Shown one piece after another: positions 1 through 9,104 of a stretch of 64,000 nucleotides of DNA. Location of the stretch: the NCBI RefSeq assembly GCF_028553885.1, contig NZ_CP067169.1, forward strand, positions 2,839,001 through 2,903,000, read 5' to 3'. How positions within the stretch are numbered: the first letter of the stretch is position 1; each line of letters starts with the position of its first letter. Source of the stretch: Paracoccus aestuarii (GTDB lineage Bacteria > Pseudomonadota > Alphaproteobacteria > Rhodobacterales > Rhodobacteraceae). The notes beneath the pieces were generated by a model that did no database searches, had not been told where the DNA came from, and worked only from the letters and a program-made list of their open reading frames with translations. The translations under genes were made by a program, and so were the position numbers.

Positions 1-138
1 GACACGGTGGCCGGCCTGCGACAAAGCGGGAATCTGGTGTTCCCAGGCCTCGGCGCTCAGCGGCCAGCCATGGATCAGGATGACGGGGCGGCCTTCGCCC
101 TTGGTGTCCTCGACAAAGAGATTGACGGATTCGCTCAT
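1..138 (-). CDS. alpha/beta hydrolase, N-terminal fragment (runs off window)
   Basis: Only the first 46 codons are in the window; the gene continues to the left. The start ATG (complement of 136-138) is preceded by AAAGGCATTTTCAG. The visible protein begins MSESVNLFVEDTKGEGRP and continues with VILIHGWPLSAEAWE. The HGWP oxyanion-loop motif is typical of alpha/beta hydrolases annotated as non-heme chloroperoxidases or arylesterases. The catalytic Ser, Asp and His lie outside the window, so substrate and exact class cannot be judged. It is transcribed divergently from the nitronate monooxygenase gene. Confidence 0.75.
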   Translation of the reverse strand, partial: MSESVNLFVEDTKGEGRPVILIHGWPLSAEAWEHQIPALSQAGHRV

Positions 139-264
139 CTGAAAATGCCTTTCGTGACTGTCTGCGAAAAACGTGGGGGCTTCGGACGGGGTTCCTGCCG
201 CCGCGTCACGATTGCCTGATCCGCCCCGCCGCCCGAAGATGCCCCCAACCGAAGGAGGAACCCC

Positions 265-1233
265 ATGCTGCCCCCGATCCTGCAAGACCTGCGCATCCCC
301 GTCATCGCCTCGCCCATGTTCATCGTCTCGGGGCCGGAACTGGTCATCGCGCAATGCAAGGCGGGCATCGTCGGCAGCTTTCCCGCCCTGAACGCGCGGG
401 AAAAGGATGGCGAGCCGCCGCTGCTGGACGCCTGGCTGACCCGGATCGAGGAGGAGCTGGACCGCCACAACCAAGCCAATCCCGACCGCCCCGCCGCGCC
501 CTTCGCGGTGAACCAGATCGTGCATCGCAGCAATGCCCGGCTGGAACGCGACATCGAGATCTGTCACCGCCACAAGGTGCCGATCTGGATCACCTCGCTT
601 GGTGCGCGGGTCGAGGTGAACCAGGCCGCCCATGATTGCGGCGGCATCGCGCTGCATGACGTGATCAACAACACCTTCGCCCGCAAGGCGGTGGAAAAGG
701 GCGCCGACGGGCTGATCGCGGTGGCCGCGGGCGCGGGCGGCCATGCGGGTCCGCAATCGCCTTTCGCCCTGATCCAGGAGATCCGCGACTGGTTCGACGG
801 GCCGCTGCTGCTGTCGGGATCCATCGCCACGGGGCGCGCGGTCTTGGCGGCGCAGGTGATGGGCGCCGATCTGGCCTATATCGGCAGCCCCTTCATCGCG
901 ACCGAGGAGGCGAATGCCCAGCCCGACTACAAGCAGATGATCGTGGACAGCACGGCGGCCGACATCGTGACCTCGTCGCTGTTCACAGGCGTGTCGGGCA
1001 ATTATCTGGCGCCGTCGATCCGCAAGGCGGGGCTGGACCCCGACAACCTGGAGGGCGCGGATGCCAGCGCGATGAATTTCGGCGCGGGATCCTCGAAGCC
1101 CAAGGCTTGGTCCTCGATCTGGGGCGCGGGACAGGGGATCGGCGCGGTGCGCGCGGTGGAACCGGCCGCCGCCCGGATCGACCGGCTGGCCCAGGAATAT
1201 CATGCGGCAAAAGAGGCCGTCGCCCGGCTGTGA
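265..1233 (+). CDS. nitronate monooxygenase (2-nitropropane dioxygenase family)
   Basis: A 322-aa TIM-barrel flavoprotein expected to oxidise alkyl nitronates with FMN and O2. The N-terminus carries the family pattern IPVIASPMF, followed by an NQI motif near residue 80. Further on are the phosphate-binding stretch AGAGGHAG and LSGSIATG, both typical of FMN binding, and the [12 protein letters not shown] motif. Length is normal for the family. GAAGGAGGA lies 6 bp before the ATG, which supports the start. The gene stands alone; msrB follows about 70 bp downstream. Physiological substrate is unknown, as for most members; detoxification of propionate-3-nitronate-like compounds is the usual inference. 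Confidence 0.88.
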   Translation: MLPPILQDLRIPVIASPMFIVSGPELVIAQCKAGIVGSFPALNAREKDGEPPLLDAWLTRIEEELDRHNQANPDRPAAPFAVNQIVHRSNARLERDIEICHRHKVPIWITSLGARVEVNQAAHDCGGIALHDVINNTFARKAVEKGADGLIAVAAGAGGHAGPQSPFALIQEIRDWFDGPLLLSGSIATGRAVLAAQVMGADLAYIGSPFIATEEANAQPDYKQMIVDSTAADIVTSSLFTGVSGNYLAPSIRKAGLDPDNLEGADASAMNFGAGSSKPKAWSSIWGAGQGIGAVRAVEPAAARIDRLAQEYHAAKEAVARL

Positions 1234-1300
1234 TCCTTTTCCTTCGGATGGGGCGTTCCCATATCACTGGCAGAACGCCTCATCACCCCGGAGGAAGCCC

Positions 1301-1750
1301 TTGGCTTACGAAAAGACCCCCGATGCGATCGCCCGGCTGACGCCGGAGCAGTATCGCGTCACCCAGGAAAACGGCACCGAACGTGCCTTCACCGGCGAAT
1401 ATGACCACCATTTCGAACCGGGCCTCTATGTCGATGTCGTCTCGGGCGAGCCGCTGTTCGTCAGCGCCGCGAAATACGATTCCGGCTGCGGCTGGCCGGC
1501 CTTCACCAAGCCAGTCGAGGGCAACGTGACCGAGCATCGCGACACCAGCCACGGCATGGTCCGTGTCGAGGTGCGGTCGAAGCACGGCGACAGCCATCTG
1601 GGCCATGTCTTCCCCGACGGCCCGCGCGAGGCGGGGGGGCTGCGCTACTGCATCAATTCGGCCTCGCTGCGTTTCGTGCCCAAGGACCGGATGGAGGCCG
1701 AGGGCTATGGCGACTATCTGTCCCAGGTCGAGGAGGCGCATCATGGCTGA
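1301..1750 (+). CDS. msrB: peptide-methionine (R)-S-oxide reductase MsrB
   Basis: Reduces the R-epimer of methionine sulfoxide in proteins or as free amino acid. The start chosen is TTG at 1301, because GGAGGA at 1290-1295 is well spaced and the protein then begins [20 protein letters not shown], the usual MsrB N-terminus; an upstream ATG at 1202 would add 33 unlikely residues. The hallmark motifs are [16 protein letters not shown] and the catalytic RYCIN. The two CxxC zinc pairs of many MsrBs are absent: the sites read DVVS and SKHG, so this is the zinc-free form. The gene overlaps msrA by 8 bp, implying translational coupling. Confidence 0.92.
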   Translation: MAYEKTPDAIARLTPEQYRVTQENGTERAFTGEYDHHFEPGLYVDVVSGEPLFVSAAKYDSGCGWPAFTKPVEGNVTEHRDTSHGMVRVEVRSKHGDSHLGHVFPDGPREAGGLRYCINSASLRFVPKDRMEAEGYGDYLSQVEEAHHG

Positions 1751-2249
1751 GCGCGCCGTCCTGGCCGGAGGCTGCTTCTGGGGCATGCAGGACCTGATCC
1801 GCAAGCTGCCCGGCGTGATCGACACGCGGGTGGGCTATTCCGGCGGCGATGTCCCCAACGCCACCTATCGCAACCACGGCACCCATGCCGAGGCGATCGA
1901 GATCACCTTCGATCCCGACCTGATCACCTATCGCCGCCTGCTGGAGTTCTTCTTCCAGATCCACGATCCCTCGACGCCGAACCGGCAGGGCAACGATATC
2001 GGGATGAGCTATCGCTCGGCGATCTATTACATCGACGAGGCGCAGAAGCAGGTCGCGCTGGACACGATCGCGGATGTGGATGCATCCGGCATCTGGCCCG
2101 GCAAGGTCGTGACCGGGGTCGAGCCGGTCGGCGCGTTTTGGGAGGCCGAGCCCGAGCATCAGGATTACCTAGAGCGCTTCCCCAACGGCTATACCTGCCA
2201 TTTCCCGCGCCCGGACTGGGTCCTGCCCCGGCGCGAGGCTGCCGAATAG
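1743..2249 (+). CDS. msrA: peptide-methionine (S)-S-oxide reductase MsrA
   Basis: A 168-aa enzyme that reduces the S-epimer of methionine sulfoxide, complementing MsrB. The start ATG at 1743 lies inside the end of msrB and gives [18 protein letters not shown], with the catalytic Cys in the universal GCFWG motif near residue 12. Further family signatures are GYSGG, the stretch around [17 protein letters not shown], and EHQDYLE near the C-terminus. No extra C-terminal resolving-Cys tail is evident. It is the second gene of an msrB-msrA operon that ends at a strong hairpin. Confidence 0.95.
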   Translation: MAERAVLAGGCFWGMQDLIRKLPGVIDTRVGYSGGDVPNATYRNHGTHAEAIEITFDPDLITYRRLLEFFFQIHDPSTPNRQGNDIGMSYRSAIYYIDEAQKQVALDTIADVDASGIWPGKVVTGVEPVGAFWEAEPEHQDYLERFPNGYTCHFPRPDWVLPRREAAE

Positions 2250-2279
2250 CGCCGGGCCGTTTCTGCGTCCCGCGACGTG

Positions 2280-2302
2280 CCGGGGGGCTGGCTGCCCCCC
2301 GG
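2280..2302. terminator. GC hairpin between convergent msrA and kynU
   Basis: An 8-bp perfect stem, CCGGGGGG/CCCCCCGG, with the 7-nt loop CTGGCTG. It lies 30 bp after the msrA stop and 26 bp before the kynU stop. There is no U-tract, so it is either a weak bidirectional terminator or a 3'-end stabilising structure. Confidence 0.5.
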
Positions 2303-2328
2303 ACCCCCCGCGCGCCGGTCCTGTCCCC

Positions 2329-3516
2329 TCAGGTCACCGCCGATTTGGCATGGTATTCCGGCCGGTCCCAGCTGCCATCGCGCAGGATGCGGGCCAGGAC
2401 CGCCACCGCGCGCTCCACATCCTCCAGATCGTTGTAGAGCGGCGCGAAGCCGAAGCGCAGCACGTCGGGCGCACGGAAATCCCCCACCACACCTTCGGCG
2501 ATCAGCGCCTGCATCACCGCATAGCCCTGCGGATGGCGAAAGCCCACCTGAGAGCCGCGCCGCGCCGGGTCGCGCGGGCTGTTCAGGACCAGATCGGGGC
2601 ATTCGGCCTCGACGCCTACGATGAAGGCCTCGGTCAGTTCGATCGACCGGGCGCGCAGGGCCTTCATGTCGACCTGATCCCAGATGTCCAAGGCGGCCTC
2701 CAGCGCGGTCAGGGCGATGACCGGGGGCGTGCCCACGCGCATGCGTTCGATCCCCGCGGCGGGGCGGTATTCCTGGTCGAAGGCGAAGGGCGCGGCATGG
2801 CCCATCCAGCCCTGGAGGATCGGCTGTGCGGCCTCGGCATGGCGGGGATGGGTCCAGATGAAGGCCGGCGCCCCCGGCCCCCCGTTCAGGTATTTGTAGG
2901 TGCAGCCCACCGCGAAATCGGCATCCGCGCCCAGCAGGTTGACATCCACCGCCCCCGCCGAATGGGCCAGATCCCACAGCGCCAGCGCGCCCGCCTCATG
3001 CGCGCGGGCGGTTAGGGCGGGCATGTCATGGCGGCGGCCGGTGCGGTAATCGACCTCGGTCAGCATCAGGACGGCCAGATCGGGGGTGATGGCGGCCTCG
3101 ACGGCCTCGGGCTCGACCACGCGCAGGGTGGCACCCAGGGCGCGGGCGATCCCCTCGGCCACATAGAGGTCCGAGGGGAAGTTGCCGCTGTCCGACAGGA
3201 TCACCCGGCGGTCGGGGCGCAGGGCCAAGGCGGCGCTGAGCGCTTGGAACACCTTGATCGACAACGTGTCGCCCATGACCACCTGGCCATCCCCCGCGCC
3301 GATCAGCCGCGCGATGCGGTCGCCCACCTTGCGCGGCTGGACATACCATCCGGCCCTGTTCCAGCCGGTGATCAGCATGTCCGACCATTCGTCCTGCATC
3401 ATGGTCGCGACCCGATCCGCGGCGGCGCGGGGCATCGGGCCCAGGGAATTGCCGTCCAGATAGGTCATGCCCTCGGGCAGGTGGAACGCGGCGCGGGTCT
3501 TGGTGAAATCGGTCAT
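2329..3516 (-). CDS. kynU: kynureninase
   Basis: A 395-aa PLP enzyme (fold type I) that splits L-kynurenine into anthranilate and alanine in tryptophan catabolism. It begins MTDFTKTRAAFHLPEG, then YLDGNSLGPMP as in known kynureninases. The PLP-binding Asp/His region is WDLAHSAGAV, and the Schiff-base Lys is K208 in CTYKYLNGG. The C-terminus has LRFGFAPLYN. GAGGGAGAG precedes the start. It is divergent from a kynurenine-formamidase-like gene with only 62 bp between the starts, so the two probably share a control region. Tryptophan 2,3-dioxygenase is not in the window. Confidence 0.93.
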   Translation of the reverse strand: MTDFTKTRAAFHLPEGMTYLDGNSLGPMPRAAADRVATMMQDEWSDMLITGWNRAGWYVQPRKVGDRIARLIGAGDGQVVMGDTLSIKVFQALSAALALRPDRRVILSDSGNFPSDLYVAEGIARALGATLRVVEPEAVEAAITPDLAVLMLTEVDYRTGRRHDMPALTARAHEAGALALWDLAHSAGAVDVNLLGADADFAVGCTYKYLNGGPGAPAFIWTHPRHAEAAQPILQGWMGHAAPFAFDQEYRPAAGIERMRVGTPPVIALTALEAALDIWDQVDMKALRARSIELTEAFIVGVEAECPDLVLNSPRDPARRGSQVGFRHPQGYAVMQALIAEGVVGDFRAPDVLRFGFAPLYNDLEDVERAVAVLARILRDGSWDRPEYHAKSAVT

Positions 3517-3578
3517 TCGGCTCTCCCTCTTGACGCGACGATAGCGCCGGGTTTCGCTGCCCGAAAGAGGGGGGAGCC

Positions 3579-4379
3579 ATGCTCTATGAGATCACCGATT
3601 GGGACGCTGCCTATGCGAACGGCGCGCATATCCCGGGCGCCGACGGCTATGTGCCGCGCTGGACCGAGGACGCGGCGGCCTTTCGCGCGGCCCATCCGCC
3701 GCAGGATCTGGGGCGGGGGCATCTGTTCCTGCCGGATGGCGATCCGCGGGGGCTGATGGTGTTCATCCATGGCGGCTACTGGATGCGCTTCGACCCCTCG
3801 GTCTGGTCGCATCTGGCGGCGGGCGCGCTGGCGGCGGGTTGGTCCTGCCTGATGCCCGGATATCCGCTGGCGCCCGAGGCCCGCATCGCCGGAATGACGC
3901 GGATCGTCGCCGATCAGGTCGCGCAGGCGGCGTCGCAGGTGGCGGGGCCCATCGCGCTGAGCGGCCATTCGGCGGGCGGGCATCTGGCGGCGCGGCTGAT
4001 CTGTCCGGATGTGCTGCCCGATGAGGTGGCGGGGCGGGTGACGGCCTGCCTGCCGATCTCGGCCCTGTCGGACCTGCGGCCGCTGATGCGCACCAAAATG
4101 AACGGCACGCTGCGCCTCGACGCCGACGAGGCCCGCGCCGAAAGCCCCGCCCTGCTGGAACCGCGCATGGGCATCCCCGTCACGGCCTGGGTCGGCGGGG
4201 CCGAGCGGCCGGAATTCATCCGCCAGTCGCGGCTGCTGGCGGATGCCTGGGCGGGGCTGGGGGCGGCCACGGACTGCGTGATCGACCCCGGCCGCCACCA
4301 TTTCGACGTGATCGAGGCGCTGGCCGACCCGGCCAGCCCCCTGATGCGCCGCCTGCTGGATCAGAGCGGCTGGCGATAG
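3579..4379 (+). CDS. alpha/beta hydrolase, probable kynurenine formamidase
   Basis: A 266-aa serine hydrolase. HGGYW (residues 64-68) is the oxyanion motif typical of esterase-type arylformamidases. The nucleophile elbow is GHSAGG (Ser131), and the His is in GRHHFDV. The acid position that is usually Asp (as in GEHDSPEF of related enzymes) reads GAERPEF here, so the acid may be Glu. The divergent kynU neighbour supports hydrolysis of N-formylkynurenine, the preceding step of tryptophan breakdown. GAGGGGGGAG before ATG supports the start. It overlaps the convergent aldo/keto reductase by 19 bp. A general carboxylesterase is the alternative. Confidence 0.75.
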   Translation: MLYEITDWDAAYANGAHIPGADGYVPRWTEDAAAFRAAHPPQDLGRGHLFLPDGDPRGLMVFIHGGYWMRFDPSVWSHLAAGALAAGWSCLMPGYPLAPEARIAGMTRIVADQVAQAASQVAGPIALSGHSAGGHLAARLICPDVLPDEVAGRVTACLPISALSDLRPLMRTKMNGTLRLDADEARAESPALLEPRMGIPVTAWVGGAERPEFIRQSRLLADAWAGLGAATDCVIDPGRHHFDVIEALADPASPLMRRLLDQSGWR

Positions 4380-5200
4380 TCGAACTCGTCCGGGTCCGGG
4401 CCGGTGCGATGGCCCCGGTCCAGCGCGTCGATGGCCGCCATCTCGTCGGGGGTCAGCTCCAGCTCCAGCGCGGCCAGGTTCTCGGCCAGCCGCTCGGGGT
4501 TCTCGGATTTCGGGATGACCGACAGGCCGTGCTGGATGTGCCAGCGCAGGATCACCTGCGCCACGCTGCACCCCATGCGCGCCGCCGCATCGCGGATCGC
4601 GGGGGCGTCGAAGCTGTCGCCGCGGCCCAAGGGGGTCCAGCTCTGGGTCACCACGCCCAGCTGTCGGTTGACGGCGCGCAGCCCCTCCTGCGTCAGCGAG
4701 GGATGCAGCTCGATCTGGTTCACGGCGGGGGCGATGCCGGTCTCGTCGATCAGGCGGCGCAGATGCGGCTCGTGGAAATTGGCGGTGCCGATGGATTTCA
4801 CCCGCCCCTCGTCGCGCAGGCGGATCAGCGCCTTCCAAGTCTCGACATAGGCGTCCAGCGCGGGCAGTGGCCAATGGATCAGATAGAGGTCCAGATGATC
4901 CAGCCCGCAGCGATCCATCGTCGCGTCGAAGGCCCGCAGCGCGGCGTCAAAGCCCTGCGCGTCGTTCCACAGCTTCGAGGTCACGAAGACCTCGTCGCGG
5001 GCCACGCCGCTGTCGCGGATGCCGCGGCCCATCCCGGCCTCGTTCTTGTAGGCGGCGGCCCCGTCGATCAGGCGATAGCCGAGGCGCAGGGCCTGCGCGA
5101 CGACATCGGCCGTCGCGTCATCGTCGATCTGCCAGATGCCGGCGCCCATCTGGGGCATGATCCGGCCGTCATTCAGGGTCAGGTTCGGTTGCGTGGTCAT
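4361..5200 (-). CDS. aldo/keto reductase (AKR family, 2,5-diketo-gluconate reductase-like)
   Basis: A 279-aa NADPH-dependent carbonyl reductase with a TIM barrel. The start at 5200 gives MTTQPNLTLNDGRIMPQMG; an ORF extension upstream lacks family similarity. The catalytic tetrad is visible: Asp and Tyr in LIDGAAAYKNE, Lys in VTSKLWN and His in YLIHWPLP. The cofactor-binding stretch VIPKSENPERLAENL is near the C-terminus. Length and motifs match the short AKR3/AKR5-type enzymes. The real substrate cannot be inferred from context. Its 3' end overlaps the hydrolase gene. Confidence 0.88.
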   Translation of the reverse strand: MTTQPNLTLNDGRIMPQMGAGIWQIDDDATADVVAQALRLGYRLIDGAAAYKNEAGMGRGIRDSGVARDEVFVTSKLWNDAQGFDAALRAFDATMDRCGLDHLDLYLIHWPLPALDAYVETWKALIRLRDEGRVKSIGTANFHEPHLRRLIDETGIAPAVNQIELHPSLTQEGLRAVNRQLGVVTQSWTPLGRGDSFDAPAIRDAAARMGCSVAQVILRWHIQHGLSVIPKSENPERLAENLAALELELTPDEMAAIDALDRGHRTGPDPDEFDYRQPL

Positions 5201-5346
5201 CGCGGAATCCTTGCAGGCTCGGCGGCACAACGCGGCCACGGCGCTGCGGTTCAGGGGCGCGCGGGAACCGCCCCGCCGAGCCGCCGTTGAGATGCGCGCC
5301 GAACCCATCGCGACACCCGTCGCGGCGCGATCATCCAAGGACGGAC

Positions 5347-6072
5347 ATGGACCCCCAGGTCATCCCCCTCGACCTTGCCCGGATGTTTCTGGGCGACCAG
5401 CCGCCGCTGTTCTATGCCGAGATCGTGATCCGCACGCTGATCATCTATGGCTATGCGCTGCTGATGATCCGCTGGATCGGCGGGCGCGGCATCGCGCAGC
5501 TGTCGATGGTGGAATTCCTGCTGGTCATCGCGCTCGGCTCGGCGGTGGGGGATGCGATGTTCTATCCCGACGTGCCGCTGCTGGCGGCGATGGCGGTGAT
5601 CACCGTGGTCGTGGGGGTGAACAAGGTGCTGGACCGGCTGATCGTGCGGTCGGACCGGGCCAAGCGGGTGCTGGACGGACGCCCCGTGGCCTTGGTCCGC
5701 GACGGGCGCATCCTGCCCGACGCCGCCGCCCATCGCGACCTGGGCCGGGCCGAGATCAAGTCCATGCTGCGGCTTGCGGGCGTCGCCAATCTGGGCGAGC
5801 TGCGCGCCGCCTTCCTGGAGGCGGGGGGCGGGGTGTCGGTCTTTCGCAGGCCCCATCCGGTGCCGGGCCTGTCGCTGCTGCCGCCCGATCACCTGGTCAA
5901 TCCCGGCCCCGAGGATGCGCGCACCCTTGCCGTGGACGGCCAGACATGCTGTGGCCTCTGCGGCGCGCTGGTCGGCGCGCAGATCATCGCCACCCGCGCG
6001 CCCTGCCCCGAATGCGGCGGGCGCGACTGGCTGGCCCCCGAATGGCCCGAGACGGCCCAACCGAACAGGTGA
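5347..6072 (+). CDS. YetF/DUF421-family membrane protein with C-terminal zinc ribbon
   Basis: A 241-aa protein. The first third has three hydrophobic segments (about residues 17-35, 45-65 and 70-90) with the DUF421 patterns RWIGGRGIAQLSMVEFLLVI and GSAVGDAMFYPDVPL. A cytoplasmic YetF-type domain follows, with KRVLDGRPVALVRDGRI. Unusually, the tail carries two CxxC pairs (CGLC and CPEC, about residues 201-229), suggesting a zinc ribbon. The ATG at 5347 was chosen because AAGGACGG precedes it and the upstream extension is Arg/Pro-rich. Function is unknown. A 110-aa gene follows after 3 bp and is probably cotranscribed. Confidence 0.8.
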   Translation: MDPQVIPLDLARMFLGDQPPLFYAEIVIRTLIIYGYALLMIRWIGGRGIAQLSMVEFLLVIALGSAVGDAMFYPDVPLLAAMAVITVVVGVNKVLDRLIVRSDRAKRVLDGRPVALVRDGRILPDAAAHRDLGRAEIKSMLRLAGVANLGELRAAFLEAGGGVSVFRRPHPVPGLSLLPPDHLVNPGPEDARTLAVDGQTCCGLCGALVGAQIIATRAPCPECGGRDWLAPEWPETAQPNR

Positions 6073-6075
6073 TGC

Positions 6076-6408
6076 ATGAAGGTTTATACGCTGGTGGTCG
6101 AACTGGGCAGGCGCACGGGCGACGGGCTGCCCAAGGGCGCCACGGGGGCGGGGCTGGTCTGTTATGCCGCAGGCCATGACGAGGCCGAGGCCGTGCGCGA
6201 GACGGTGGCGATCCTGAAACAGGCCGAGATGGCGCCCCTGGACGTCACCGGCTATGGCACGATCGAGGACCGGCTGGCCGAGGGCCACCAGATCGACGAC
6301 GAGGAACGCGGCCTGATGGACCGCGCCTTGGCGGAAAACTCGGTCATCATCGCGCAGATGACGCCGTGGTTCGGCGACCGCCCTGACGAAGGAATGCCCC
6401 TGCAATAG
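6076..6408 (+). CDS. conserved hypothetical protein, 110 aa
   Basis: A small acidic soluble protein beginning MKVYTLVVELGRRTGDGLP, with no signal peptide or membrane segment. It contains the regular alpha/beta-like stretch AEAVRETVAILKQAEMAPLDVTGYG and an acidic C-terminal half. It starts 3 bp after the YetF-like gene and so is probably translated from the same mRNA. I do not recognise a functional family. Confidence 0.7.
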   Translation: MKVYTLVVELGRRTGDGLPKGATGAGLVCYAAGHDEAEAVRETVAILKQAEMAPLDVTGYGTIEDRLAEGHQIDDEERGLMDRALAENSVIIAQMTPWFGDRPDEGMPLQ

Positions 6409-6496
6409 GGGCCGTCCCGCCCTAGGCAGGTGGGGCATCATGGGCTAGGGTGGTCACAATCAAGAAACCAGGCAGTCACGAACAGGCGATCCACCC

Positions 6497-7759
6497 ATGA
6501 GCATTTCCCGCGTTATCCTGTCCACCGCGCTGATCGGGGCCCTTGCGGCCTGCGCCTCGCCCGCGGCGCGCATGTCCGGGGCCACGCCCTCCTCGGCGCA
6601 ATCCTTGATCACGCCCTCGCCCATCCCCGCCGCATCGCCGGGCGACGAGGCCGGGCTGCAGCGCTTCGTCCAGAACTTCCGCGCCCGCGCCGTGTCCTCG
6701 GGCGTGTCGCCCGCGACCTATGACCGCGCCATGGCGCTGGCCCGCTACAACCCCGAGGTGATCCGCCTGGACCGCCGCCAGGCCGAATTCTCGCGCCCGG
6801 TCTGGCTGTATCTGGACAGCGCGGTGTCGGATGTGCGCATCCAGACCGGCCGCCAGAAGAATGCCGAACTGTCGCGCACCCTGGCCGCGATCGAACAGCG
6901 CTATGGCGTCCCGCGCGAGATCGTGCTGTCGGTCTGGGGGATGGAATCCAATTTCGGCGCGAATCGCGGTCGGATGCAGATCATCCCCTCGCTGGCGACG
7001 CTGGCCTATGACGGCCGCCGGGGCGAGATGTTCCAGAACCAGCTGATCGCCGCCCTGCGCATCATCCAGGCGGGCGACATCGACCCGGCGGGCATGCTGG
7101 GCAGCTGGGCGGGCGCGATGGGCCATACCCAGTTCATGCCGACCTCCTATCTGGAATATGCGGTGGACTTCACCGGCGACGGGCGGCGCGACATCTGGTC
7201 GGACGACCCGACCGACGCGCTGGCATCCACGGCCGCCTATCTGCGCCGCAACGGCTGGCAGCCGGGCCAGGCCTGGGGCGCCGAGGTGCAGCTGCCCTCG
7301 GGATTCAACATGAACCTGATCGGCAAGGGCACGCGGCGGGCCGACTGGTCCGCGCTCGGGGTGCGCCGGATCGGCGGGGGCGCGATGCCCGCGGGCAACG
7401 GATCGATCATCATGCCGGCGGGGGCGCGGGGTCCCGCCTTCTTCATCGGCGACAACTTCCGGTCGATCCTGCGCTACAACAACTCGGACAACTATGCCTT
7501 GGGCGTGGCCTTCCTGGCCGAACGCATCGCGGGCCGTCCGGGCATCCAGGGATCCTGGCCGCGCAGCGACCGCCCGCTGTCGACCAGTGAACGCGAAGAA
7601 ATCCAGCGTCGCCTGGCCCAACGCGGCTTCTATCAGGGCGAGATCGACGGGCTGTTCGGATCGGTCACGATGGAGGCCGTGTCGGCCTTCCAGCGGTCCA
7701 TCGGCGCGACGCCGGACGGCTATCCTACCTCGATCCTGCTGGATCAGCTGCGCCGCTGA
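6497..7759 (+). CDS. lytic murein transglycosylase, MltB family lipoprotein with peptidoglycan-binding domain
   Basis: A 420-aa enzyme that cleaves glycan strands of peptidoglycan to 1,6-anhydro ends. The signal peptide ends in the lipobox LAAC (Cys19), so it is probably a periplasm-facing lipoprotein. The MltB/SLT catalytic domain follows, with the acid Glu150 in WGMESNFG and the motifs GSWAGAMGHTQFMP and YAVDFTGDGRRDIW. Residues about 362-420 form a PG-binding-1 domain (SEREEIQRRLAQRGFYQGEI). A hairpin lies downstream at 7801-7827. Confidence 0.92.
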   Translation: MSISRVILSTALIGALAACASPAARMSGATPSSAQSLITPSPIPAASPGDEAGLQRFVQNFRARAVSSGVSPATYDRAMALARYNPEVIRLDRRQAEFSRPVWLYLDSAVSDVRIQTGRQKNAELSRTLAAIEQRYGVPREIVLSVWGMESNFGANRGRMQIIPSLATLAYDGRRGEMFQNQLIAALRIIQAGDIDPAGMLGSWAGAMGHTQFMPTSYLEYAVDFTGDGRRDIWSDDPTDALASTAAYLRRNGWQPGQAWGAEVQLPSGFNMNLIGKGTRRADWSALGVRRIGGGAMPAGNGSIIMPAGARGPAFFIGDNFRSILRYNNSDNYALGVAFLAERIAGRPGIQGSWPRSDRPLSTSEREEIQRRLAQRGFYQGEIDGLFGSVTMEAVSAFQRSIGATPDGYPTSILLDQLRR

Positions 7760-7800
7760 CGGCGCCCATTGACAGGCGCGCGGCGCTGATTTCATGGCTG

Positions 7801-7827
7801 ACGACGGGCAGGATTGCTGCCCGTCGT
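7801..7827. terminator. perfect 10-bp hairpin after mltB-like gene
   Basis: ACGACGGGCA and TGCCCGTCGT pair perfectly around the loop GGATTGC, 42 bp after the transglycosylase stop and 12 bp before the next start. No U-tract follows. It could terminate the upstream mRNA or shape the leader of the next gene. Confidence 0.5.
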
Positions 7828-7839
7828 CCGGGGTCATGA

Positions 7840-8616
7840 ATGTTTTCCCATCTGCCGCGCCCGTTTTCGGGGCGCATCCGGCCTGCCGACCGCGATCTGG
7901 TCGTGCTGGGCTCCTCCAGCAGCGAGGCGCTGGATTACGCCATCGGCCGCCACCCCTCCTATCACCCGTTCTGGGCCGGCGCCTGGAGCGCCCGCGGCCT
8001 GAACCGCCCGGCGATGCAGGACTATCTGGCCCGCATCCTGGACCCGTTCCGCCGCGACACGGTCGTGCTGCTGAATTTCGGGCTGGCCGACATCCTGTTC
8101 AACGCCCGCTACAAGGCCGTGAACGAGGGGTTCTATAATTTCCCCGGCCTGGTGCGCGAGGCCGCAGCCGCGATCCTGGCCACGCGCGCCGCGCTGGTGG
8201 GCCGGGGCTTCGCCACGGTGCTGCCGGTCTTTCTGGCCCCCGTGCCGCCGCTGCGCCAGGCCTATTGGCAGCGCACCGGCCCGGGGCGGCAATTGCCCAA
8301 TGCGGTGATGGGGCGGATGTATCGCGACCTTCACGGGCTGATCGCGGCGGAATGCGACTGCCTCGATCTGTTCGACGCGCTGTCGGCGGGGGAACAGGGC
8401 GCCTGGCTGCTGCGCCCGGAATTCCTGCGCCAGGAGGTGGATCACCACCCCGATTACCGGCTGATGCACGAGGCGCTGCGCGACATGCTGTCGGGGATCG
8501 AGGGCATCGCGCCCTGCCGCGACGCGCCGCTGCGGGATCTCTATCCCTACAGCAACACCTTCATCAGCGCCCTGATGCCCGAGGGCAGGACCCGCCCCAG
8601 CACCTGCCGGCCCTAG
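7840..8616 (+). CDS. hypothetical protein, 258 aa, possible SGNH-like fold
   Basis: No family is firmly recognised. The protein starts [19 protein letters not shown], then has [15 protein letters not shown] near residues 26-40, NFGLADILF in the middle and VDHHPDY near residue 205. An early G-S-S-S block, a mid-protein N and a late D-x-H are reminiscent of SGNH hydrolases but do not prove one. No signal peptide or membrane helix is seen. The stop overlaps the convergent rppH stop by 4 bp. Confidence 0.6.
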   Translation: MFSHLPRPFSGRIRPADRDLVVLGSSSSEALDYAIGRHPSYHPFWAGAWSARGLNRPAMQDYLARILDPFRRDTVVLLNFGLADILFNARYKAVNEGFYNFPGLVREAAAAILATRAALVGRGFATVLPVFLAPVPPLRQAYWQRTGPGRQLPNAVMGRMYRDLHGLIAAECDCLDLFDALSAGEQGAWLLRPEFLRQEVDHHPDYRLMHEALRDMLSGIEGIAPCRDAPLRDLYPYSNTFISALMPEGRTRPSTCRP

Positions 8617-9104
8617 CGCAGCCAGTCCCGGAATTCGTCCAGCACCTGGGCATAGACGGCGCGCTTGAAGGGCACGATGCTGTCCAGCAGATCCGCCGCC
8701 GTCATCCATTGCCAGCGGTCGAATTCGGGATGGTCCGTGTCCAGGCGCACCTCGTCATCGGTGCCGATGAAGCGCAGGCACAGCCATTTCTGGCGCTGTC
8801 CGCCAAAGCGGCCCTGCCAGATGCGGCCCAGCATGTCGGGCGGCAGGTCGTATTGGACCCAATCCGCGGTCTCGGCCAGGATCTCGACGCGGTCGGCGGC
8901 GATGCTGGTCTCCTCGGTCAGCTCGCGCAGGGCGGCCTGGCGGGGCGTTTCGCCCGCGTCGATGCCGCCCTGCGGCATCTGCCAGGCGCCGGGGCGGTCG
9001 CGCCGCTCGCCGGCCCAGATCAGCCCGCGCGCATCCAGCAGCACCACCCCCGCGCAGGGCCGGTAGGGCAGGCCCCCCGGCCCCGTCCCGTCCGCCCGCA
9101 TCAC
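8613..9104 (-). CDS. rppH: RNA pyrophosphohydrolase (Nudix)
   Basis: A 163-aa Nudix hydrolase that removes pyrophosphate from 5'-triphosphorylated mRNA and so triggers RNase E decay. It has [16 protein letters not shown], then WQMPQGGI, then the Nudix box [21 protein letters not shown] with the catalytic Glu residues. The downstream [10 protein letters not shown] and EFDRWQWM motifs are characteristic of RppH rather than generic Nudix enzymes. It is the last gene of a minus-strand operon; its ATG overlaps the ctpA stop by 4 bp. Confidence 0.93.
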   Translation of the reverse strand: MMRADGTGPGGLPYRPCAGVVLLDARGLIWAGERRDRPGAWQMPQGGIDAGETPRQAALRELTEETSIAADRVEILAETADWVQYDLPPDMLGRIWQGRFGGQRQKWLCLRFIGTDDEVRLDTDHPEFDRWQWMTAADLLDSIVPFKRAVYAQVLDEFRDWLR

